From Avena insularis (Eukaryota > Streptophyta > Magnoliopsida > Poales > Poaceae), in contig CM042689.1 in assembly GCA_023614405.1 (NCBI GenBank), forward strand, positions 276,465,533-276,529,532: a DNA stretch of 64,000 nucleotides, read 5' to 3'. The notes beneath the pieces are model-generated. The model had not been told where the DNA came from. It did no database searches and worked only from the letters and a program-made list of their open reading frames with translations. Of the stretch, positions 56,580 through 64,000 are shown piece by piece. Both the position numbers and the translations under genes were made by a program. Position 1 is the stretch's first letter. Every line of letters starts with the position of its first letter.

Positions 56580-58151
56580 TTATGTTACCTCATATTTGAT
56601 AGCAATTGTCCTAATCATAATAGTTTCAAAATTTTCTTGTGGAATGGGACAATATATTTCTCCAACCTTAATGCCTTCAATATTTTTAGTGGAATTCAGG
56701 AAATAGCTCTTAACAACCTGCTTGGGGAAATAGATAGTGTGCTCTTTGTCATTAATATTGAATGTTACTTTTCCTTGATTGCAATTGATGACAGCACCTG
56801 CAGTATTAAGAAAAGGTCTCCCAAGAATAATAGACATATTACCATCTTCAGACATTTCAAGCACAACAAAATCAGTTAGAACCATGCAATTATGAGCAAC
56901 TTGAACAGGAACATCCTCACATATACCAATAGGGACAGTAGTTGACTTATCATCCATTTGCAAAGATATATCAGTTGGTATCAACTTTTCTAGCTGGAGT
57001 CTCTTATAGAGAGAAAACGGCATAACACTAACTCCAGCTCCCAAATCACATAAAGCAGTTCTAATATAATTATTTTTAATGGAGCAAGGAATAGTTGGTA
57101 TACCTGGATCACCAAGTTTCTTTAGAACCTTACCATTGAAGGAGTAATTAGCAAGTAGAGTAGAAATCTCCTCATCAGGAATCTTCCTTTTATTAGAGAC
57201 AATATCCTTCATATACTTTGAATAAGGAGGCAACTTAATAGCATCAGTCAAAGGATTTTGCAAGAATAAAGGTTTCATCCACTCACAAAACTTGTTGTAG
57301 TGTTCTTCCTCCTTTGACTTGTGTTTCTTACCTGGGAAAGACATAGGTTTCTGCACCCAAGGTTCTCTCTCTTTACCATGTTTATTAGCAATAAAATCTT
57401 CCTCAGTGTACCTAGTGTTCTTAGTGTGCTTTTCAGGTTCTTCCTCACCTTCCTCCTTATCAGGAGATTCATTTTTATAACCACTCTCAGTTTCAGCATC
57501 AGAGACAAATATACTATTAGGATCTACAGCAGGTTCAAGTGGTTCCTCAACTTTCTTATGTTTCTTTTTCTTCCTCTTACGAGGACTACCACTATCCTCA
57601 CCTTGTTGGGAATCCTGCTCTATTCTTTTAGGGTGTCCTTCAGGATATAAAGGGTCTTGAGTAGCTGCACCACTCCTAGTTCTAATTCCATAAGCATGTT
57701 TATTTCTTGAAGCATTAACTAGCATATCGTTTTGCACCTTAGCAAGTTGATCAAGTTGGGTTTGAACCATTTGAAAATGTTTACAAAGCATTTTAATATC
57801 ATTAGAAGTTCTTTCCACAATATCTTTCAACTCATGGATAGCTCTAGAGTTTTCCAATAAATGATTCTGAACTTGTTTAGTAAAATTACCTTGTTTAACA
57901 ATAAACGTGTCAAGTTCCTCTAAGCATTGATCAGGAGGCTTACCATAAGGAATATCACCTTCATTAAATTGGAGAGAGTGTACCTCAATAGTAGATGAGT
58001 GGGGATTTGGCTTACATAATTATTCTATAGGAGGTAGATACTTCACATCTTCAGCTCTAATACCTTTCTCCTTTAGACACTTTTTAGCTTCCTTCATCAC
58101 TTCATCATTTAATGCAATAACTCTCCTCTTCTTTGTTGTTGTTGGTGGAAC
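56580..58151 (-). pseudogene. gag (C-terminal half) and protease of X, cut by Z
   Basis: The frame is open from 58151 to the stop at 56580 except for one TAA at 58020-58022, where E5 has GAA. It begins in the Pro/Thr-rich linker, passes ALNDEVMKEAKKCLKEKG, a coiled coil (ENSRAIHELKDIVERTSNDI), a Lys/Glu-rich linker, KYMKDIVSNKRKIPDEEIST, then the retropepsin with ALCDLGAGVSVMPFSLYKRL (intact DLGAG active site) and IILGRPFLNTAGAVINCNQG. This is the best-preserved protease of the three related elements. After AIKYEVT it stops and no RT follows. Z removed the N-terminal gag. Confidence 0.88.
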
Positions 58152-61100
58152 TGCTTGTAACTACCTCGGTGAATTACGCTCCTAGTTACAAGCCTGGATG
58201 AGCGGAAATGGTTAAAATAGTACGGTAGGGCCCAAATGCCACTCACAGGTAGACCTTTCGGCCGTCCTAACCATTTCCAATCATCGGGACAAGAACGGGC
58301 GGCGTAATCGGCAGGCGAAGGGATCAACTACATACACAAATGAGTATGTATGCAAGCCACCATACAACAGTACATCAGAGCCATTCCATCTAAAAAGAAA
58401 GGAAATATAGCAACGCCATACGGCAAGATCCAAATATCCTAGATAGATATAATAGTTTAGGATATCTCCTCATACATCAAACATCATAGTATCAAGCGGA
58501 AGCGGAAAACAAGATCCGAGTACGGATAAGAAGCAAATCGGCATAAGATGCCCCATAAATAAACACATCCCGCCCACAGATCTCACGGATCCCCGTTCCC
58601 GGAATCTCTACACCGAATGATCGTTGCCCACATCGTCCGTCTCCTCCACCCAGTATCCATCTTGCGAGGGTACCTGTTCATCTGAACCAATAATTTATCG
58701 TGTGAGACCCTAGGGGTACTCAGCAAGTCTTTATGCCTCTAAAGGGGACACAACCTGGGGTGACGCAATTGCAGCAAAAGATAAACCCTAACAATTCTAT
58801 AGATACTCGCTAACCATCCTCCTAACCAAAGATAGACGGATGTCCGTGAATTAATAACAACAGTTATAATGGTAATCTTAACAGATCCATCCTCCTCCTC
58901 GCTTACCGACGAGGAAGCGGACGAACAACCCCCCCCCCCATCCGTTGGCAGTTTTATTAACCATTCCATGAGTGTTGCACTATTTACTAGCCAGTTATTT
59001 AGTCAAATTAAGAGTGGTACTTTAGTTATTCTTGTCTATGATCGAGAATCTGTGCTCCAAGTCGTCCATAACCGCGGACACGGCTTTCAGAAAGTTTTAC
59101 CCTGCAGGGGTGCACAAATAGCAACACACACTCGATCAACCTCGGAAAAACCAAATCAAAACCAACGAGGCAAAGCGATCACAGATTCAGAATATTTCAG
59201 GGGCCACCCCATTAAGCTACCATGACGAAGTTGGCCGACTCGAGACGGACTCAAGGTTTGCGCCAATGGTCAGAAACGATCGGGAACCGAAAATGTGACT
59301 GGGCTTGTCGATACCGAAAACACTCCGCTTTCCTAACAAGACACGGTGCGATACCTGCACAATTTAAATAAAGCAGTAAAGCATGGCATAAGTACAGGAT
59401 AGTAAATAAAACCTCAAACTAGTTTGTGGCCCCAAGAAATAAGAATGAATCAAGCTCTGGCTCAGGGGGGTTCATAAGCCTCCCGGATGTGGATAGCGCG
59501 AATATTCAAGGAACAGGAATCAAGTACTCGGGGTCCTACGGGACACAAGTGAGCCTCAAAAACCAAATAGCGAATATGGCTCACCGATGCCACTTTTATT
59601 AGTTATCCCATTACTACTCCGGTTAAGTTGTTTAGGTACCTCGTTATCCATCAGACACTCACATACCCTACACATGCTGTTCTACGACTCGCATGGCTCA
59701 AACAACTCCTGTAGTAATGGCTCATGGGATGGAGGAACAAGCTTCGGTGGGGTTTAAAAGTAAAGGCTATGCAGTACTTGGGATTCAATTTAATGCAATC
59801 GCGACTCAATGATGCAAGAATAAGAAAGAGGCAATAGGTACTATATGTATGCAAGCATGTGGTAGTGCTTGCCTGGCAGCTCAGTTGAAGCAAGAGAAGG
59901 ATCTGGGTAGTGCTCCTGGGTCTCTTGATATATCGCCTGCTCAGCGTCTATTCGAAGAAGAACCAAACAAACAAGGGCCAACATAAATAAAGTGCACAAG
60001 CATATGAATAAATGCGACAAGCAAACAATCATGCCATGATGAATGATGCACAATTTGCATGGCAATAAAGTAGCATGGCAAGGGTGAGGTGTGGAATACA
60101 AGAATAAATCATTTTATTGAGTTTTGACCACATTTTAACCTCAATTAAGTTGCTGTACCCAATATATTTATATGTTGCATGCTACAAAACAGATATAGGA
60201 TTGCATAAACAGAAAGGTCTCGTCGAGCTAATCATTTTAGACATATTATTTGTTAAATTTGGAGTTATAAAACAAAAGTTATTAATTAATTAAGAAAAGG
60301 GCATTTTATTGTATTTTAAAACAACTTGGAATTTTAAGTGTTCAAAATATATTTTGAAGGGCATAATTGAATTCCTCATATTTTTCTGATTTGAAAACAT
60401 ATATTATTTGTATTATTTGGAAATATATTTTAAAAGTTATTTGAAAACAGAATTAAATTTGAATTTGAATTAATTTTGAAAAAGATTTAAATTAAAACAG
60501 AGATACAGAAAACCTTTTTATACCCAGGCAGACCCAGCCCACGATCCAATCGACGGTGGGACCGTTCTTGTCGACCGGCAAGGTGGGGCGCAGCGGCTTT
60601 TCTTACCACAGGGTTATCTAGCCTGAGGGACAGACAGATGGGTCCACGGCAGAACGGGGCCCACGAGTCAGTGGACGCGAGAGCGGCGGGCTCGTGGCGC
60701 GGATGGGGACGGCGGGTTGAGGCTCGGTCTTTGCGGGTGCTTCTTTGCAAAACAACCACGGTGGCTGACAGGTGGGGCGGAGGGGAGCGCGGGTTGACGA
60801 GATCAAAAAGGTGGGGGGGTATTCGCTAAACTGCCACGGCCACTGTGGATCTTCCCCCGCGGACGGATCGGTGCGACGCAGCAGCGCTGTGTGAGAACTC
60901 GAACCCGCGACCTGGGGCTCGCGCTCGGCGGCGGTTACCGCTGCGGTAGGCTAGGCTTGGTGTCAGGAGAGCGGGCGGGGCCTAGATATGGGCTATGCGG
61001 TGCGGGAGCGAGCAAACAGAAAACGAGCGGCGGCGCGCGGAGTGCGCTCGACGAAAGGGCCGGCGGATCTAGGGCTGCACGGCGAAGAGGACCATGTCAG

Positions 61101-63030
61101 GGAGGTACAGGGGCTCACCGAGAGGGTGCTGGCGGCGTTGGTTCGGGCAGGGGCGCTGGCGATCGTCGACGTGGCTCGCGGACGGCAGCTAGGGTTTAGC
61201 GTCGTTCCGGCGTGGTGCAGCGGTCCTGGGGCTTCCTCTTCTCGGCTCCGTGTACGTGGCTGATGTAGAGGACCTCCTCGACCTTGCCGACAACCTCCTG
61301 TCCGCCAACGCCTCCTGGAACAACGGGGGTGGTTGGAGATCGACGGTGGCCGATGAGAAAGGGTGGCCGGAGGTAGAGAGGGAGGGGAGGAGCGGCAGGC
61401 GCTCTGGGCGGATCTAGGAGAGGCCAGAGGCGAGAGAGAGGGGGTAGATAGGGACGGGAGAGGAGAGGGGTGCCGTGGGGGAGTGGTAGATGGAAAAGGT
61501 GGCTTCGGCCACCTTTTTCTCCTTCCTCCGCCTCACGTGCTCGGTCGGGCGAGGCGGGGCAGGGGGTGGCTTCCAGGTGGGGCAAGGTGGTCAGGTGGTG
61601 AGGCTCGGGCTGGGGTCTGCACGGTAGAGAGAGAGAGCTAGAGGGGAGAGGGGGTAGGCTCGGGTAGATGCTAGGTTTGGAGGGAGGGGATATGGCTCGG
61701 GTAGGGCTTGAGGCTAGGGTTGGGTAGCTAGGTGGGCCAGGGAGAGAGGGTGGCCAGATGGGTGAGAGAGAGAGGGAGGCCGAGAGAGAGGGTGGCATGG
61801 AAGCTAGGGTTTGGTTAGATGGGGGTGGTTTAGAGAGGATGGGGTAGAGGGGTATGGTGATTAGAGAGGAACTTAGATAGAGGATAAGAGAGGGAGGGTG
61901 AGATCTAGGGTTTTAGAGCTAGCATGCTCCAAACATAGATCAAGCAAGAACATGTGGAAAAAGAGAGAGAGAGGGATAACCACATGGGCATGAGCAAGCA
62001 TATGGTAGGAGATGGTCCTGGGGATGGTGAAGAGGAGAGATTAGGTGGAGTGGTTCTCTTTTGACAAGATCAAGCATGATCATGACAAGCTCAAGCAAGA
62101 TATAGTCAAAAGAGAGAGAAGAGAAGAAAAAGGTGGTGATGGCATGGATGGAGATGGGGATGGGGTTTTAGGGTTAGATGCTTGCATGCATCAAGCAAGA
62201 TCAAGCTCAAGGGGGTAGAGAGAGATATGGGGAAAAATGATCCACTCAAAATTCAAATAAAAACCAAAAGGCTAGAAAAAGGTGGTTCTTGCATGGCCCA
62301 TGCAAAGTTATTTATACCATGTTTATCCTTGTGAAAGCAATGATATCACATGGCATTAATCTCATGCATTCCCACAAGTGGAATAAAGCCAAGCAAAGAA
62401 TTTAAAGGAAAGTTCCAGATGGAGTAGATGGAGATGATCACATTTGATTATAATTGGGACTTGCTAGTGTGTTTATTCCACTAGATGTTTAGTAGTCCCA
62501 AAAATACCCCAACATGAGCATAAACCCATAATAATCCATATGGAAGCTGGGAAAAAGGGTTCCACTCACAAGGCATGCAAAGGTGTCCATGTGGCTCTCA
62601 TATATCAATGATGTGAAAACAACATGATGCTAAGATGAGAGCATGTGGGAAGTAGAATTGGATCCATCCCAACCCCTATGAGCTAGAGGCAAAACCCAAA
62701 TAAAGTGCAAAGCTCATATTTAGTTGGATGGTGGAATTATAAGGTGGTGAAAGAAAAAGTGGTGGAGTGGAATAAAAGATATGCCCTTAACTCAACTTGG
62801 GCATTTACACAATATATCAAGAACCAAATACAATATCAAGAGGCAAATACAATTAATAATGCATATGAGACAAGAACCAAATAGAAAAGGGTTTTATATG
62901 ATGCTCAAATGCAAGGTGGCATGATGACATGAGCATGATATAATTATGATGCAACAATTATATATATGAATTAGCCCTTATATTACTAGACCAAGTAGCA
63001 TTACAATTGTTAGACAATTGGGATGCTACA
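58152..63030 (-). repeat. 3' LTR of Z
   Basis: On the minus strand it reads TGTAGCATCCCAATTG...AGTTACAAGCA. It contains a GC-rich core (60530-61330), a purine-rich tract (about 61350-62250) and AT-rich arms. Near its U5 end a 9-base inverted repeat, CTTGTAACT/AGTTACAAG, spans 58154-58193. The boundary at 58152 rests on TG...CA ends and loss of gag homology, with no second LTR to confirm it. ORFs inside are not supported. Confidence 0.7.
61350..62250 (+). repeat. Purine-rich (GA) tract in the Z LTR
   Basis: About 0.9 kb of the plus strand is dominated by G and A, with many GAGAGAG and AGGGAGG runs. The 200-codon minus frame at 61196-61798 is the Ser/Pro/Leu-rich mirror of it and not a gene. 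Confidence 0.85.
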
Positions 63031-63046
63031 ACTCTCCCCCACTAAA
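63031..63046 (-). other. Polypurine tract of Z
   Basis: TTTAGTGGGGGAGAGT on the minus strand abuts the LTR. Confidence 0.75.
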
Positions 63047-64000
63047 CAAGAATCTCGCCCCGAGATTCCTAGGAAAAAGAAAACAACACAAGGAGAGACG
63101 GGTGTTCGAACGAAGGTGACCCTCACGTTCACAAGTTGATGAACAACGGAATGGTGCGACCACTACACCTTGCAAAACTTGTTAGACTTGTTGCACGTCT
63201 TGCGTTTTGCTTGAGAAACAACGGTTAGAAGAGTTGAAGGATTGTCGTGAGACAAGAAGGATAGGATGGACATAGCTCCGGTTTTCTCAAGAAACATGAT
63301 AAAAGAAAAAGATCCACTGGTGAAAGAAAGGATAAGATGATGCATCATGGATATAGAAAAGCACCGTTGAGATTAAAGATTTACTGATACGGGAGAGGAT
63401 GAATCTTTGTGTCGCCGGAAGAAAAAGAGCTAGATTGGAGAGGTTTCAACCACTATGACAATAGCATCGTATCTTCTCTCGGATTTGAGAAAGGAAGTTT
63501 GGAAACAATATTGCCTTCAAACAATAGAGTCCCTTGATACCAACAGAAAGATTTAGTTAGACATCGTCGGATTAGATGCTTCTTGCGCTGGTAAGAACCA
63601 AAGGGTCACGCAATTGAGGTGCGCGGATATAACTTCTAGAGACGGATGTGAAGCTAGATCATGGTGGAACCCGAGAAGCACAGAATATGGAGGACCTGGA
63701 GTTTACTGTAAAGATACTTATTGCTTTCTTTAGCCTTGAGGCTAATGCAATAGATTTGCGGCTGATGGCCTCAACCATAATTGGCTTTACCACAGCAAAA
63801 GAATTGATGAAGCAAAGAGAGAGATAGCTTCCTTTCATCTTGTTTGGGGATGTCAAGCACCGGTAGAAAGACGAGGATAGAAAAGAGTTTGCGTTTGTTT
63901 CCACCAGATAATTGTAGATTTTGCTCCATCTAGAATAGACAGACCACCAACAAGAGATTATTGATTACTTTCTTCGAGAGAGCACTCCGGAAAAACAAGG
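63047..64000 (-). other. Internal region of Z, incomplete
   Basis: Short frames at 63163-63348 and 63659-63904 show no known motif. If this is a chromovirus, pol has been displaced here by non-coding DNA, as in pol-less elements such as N. Confidence 0.45.

Larger units (their letters stand above)
40445..58151 (-). mobile_element. X: Athila-like gag-protease element interrupted by C and Z
   Basis: The left end is a 3' LTR on the minus strand (40445-41770 plus 53552-53616), split by C. Then follow a polypurine tract, a 3-kb non-coding region and gag-protease up to 58151, where Z cuts in. The N-terminal gag, primer site and 5' LTR would lie beyond Z. LTR and protein place it with E3 and E5. 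RT is not present between protease and LTR. Confidence 0.88.
58152..64000 (-). mobile_element. Z: long-LTR retrotransposon, incomplete at the window edge
   Basis: A 4.9-kb LTR (58152-63030) is followed by a polypurine tract on the minus strand and at least 0.97 kb of internal DNA. The sequence GAATCTCGGGGCGAGATTC upstream of the tract resembles the end of gag-pol in C, suggesting a chromovirus relative. It cut the X gag gene; the left flank pentamer is GGAAC (58147-58151). The other LTR lies right of the window. Confidence 0.75.

Noticed and set aside
58152..58193. CTTGTAACT/AGTTACAAG inverted repeat as a MITE or CACTA end
   Set aside because: There is no matching second end and no TA or 3-base duplication; an LTR terminus fits better.
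61196..61798. 200-codon minus-strand ORF rich in Ser, Pro and Leu
   Set aside because: It is the complement of the GA-rich tract; purine-rich DNA lacks stop codons on the opposite strand. No domain is seen.
1..64000. CRISPR array, operons, phage or bacterial features
   Set aside because: No regularly spaced repeats with unique spacers occur. Everything visible is plant retroelement sequence.

Overview
The window looks like intergenic DNA of a large grass genome, most likely Triticeae (wheat, Aegilops, barley or a relative). I see no host gene, rRNA or tRNA gene and no CRISPR array. The basis is many Athila-type LTRs opening TGATACG with tRNA-Asp primer sites, chromovirus-type elements with tRNA-iMet primer sites, a LINE remnant, and deep nesting. 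Family names are withheld because they would need a repeat-library search.

Layout, left to right. E1 (1-14451, +) is the 3' part of a non-autonomous Athila-like element whose 3' LTR is split by N (3176-13555, -), an element with 4.3-kb LTRs and only a zinc-knuckle protein remnant inside. E1 sits in the 3' LTR of E3 (14452-23247, -), a gag-protease element with a broken accessory ORF and no reverse transcriptase. Next come 0.4 kb of unassigned DNA and a LINE fragment (23640-24566). The LINE is cut by E4 (24567-27360 and 33942-35778, -), an Athila-type element with reverse transcriptase and RNase H remnants. E4 is interrupted by E5 (27361-33941, +, intact CACAA target duplication) and by S (35779-40444, +). 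S runs into X (40445-58151, -), a relative of E3 and E5. X holds the best-preserved element, chromovirus C (41771-53551, +): a single gag-pol frame of 1470 codons with four stops and intact protease, RT and integrase catalytic residues. X is also cut by Z (58152-64000, -, incomplete).

The LTRs supply promoters and primer sites, while gag, protease, RT, RNase H and integrase are spread over different elements. No copy looks autonomous today. E1, E3, E5, S and X share a 3' internal region despite different LTRs, which suggests modular exchange or mobilisation by a common partner.

Decay is dominated by C-to-T nonsense changes, as expected of methylated, silenced DNA. The most interesting signals are structural scars. 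C carries a second copy of its primer-binding site beyond the 3' LTR and has no target duplication. The end of the first S LTR is a patchwork of short copied pieces. One LTR of C has a GC-rich block replaced. An extra coiled-coil, acidic ORF precedes gag in C, and an AAGCTTGGGGG tract recurs inside several elements. I found no convincing new biological system beyond these.
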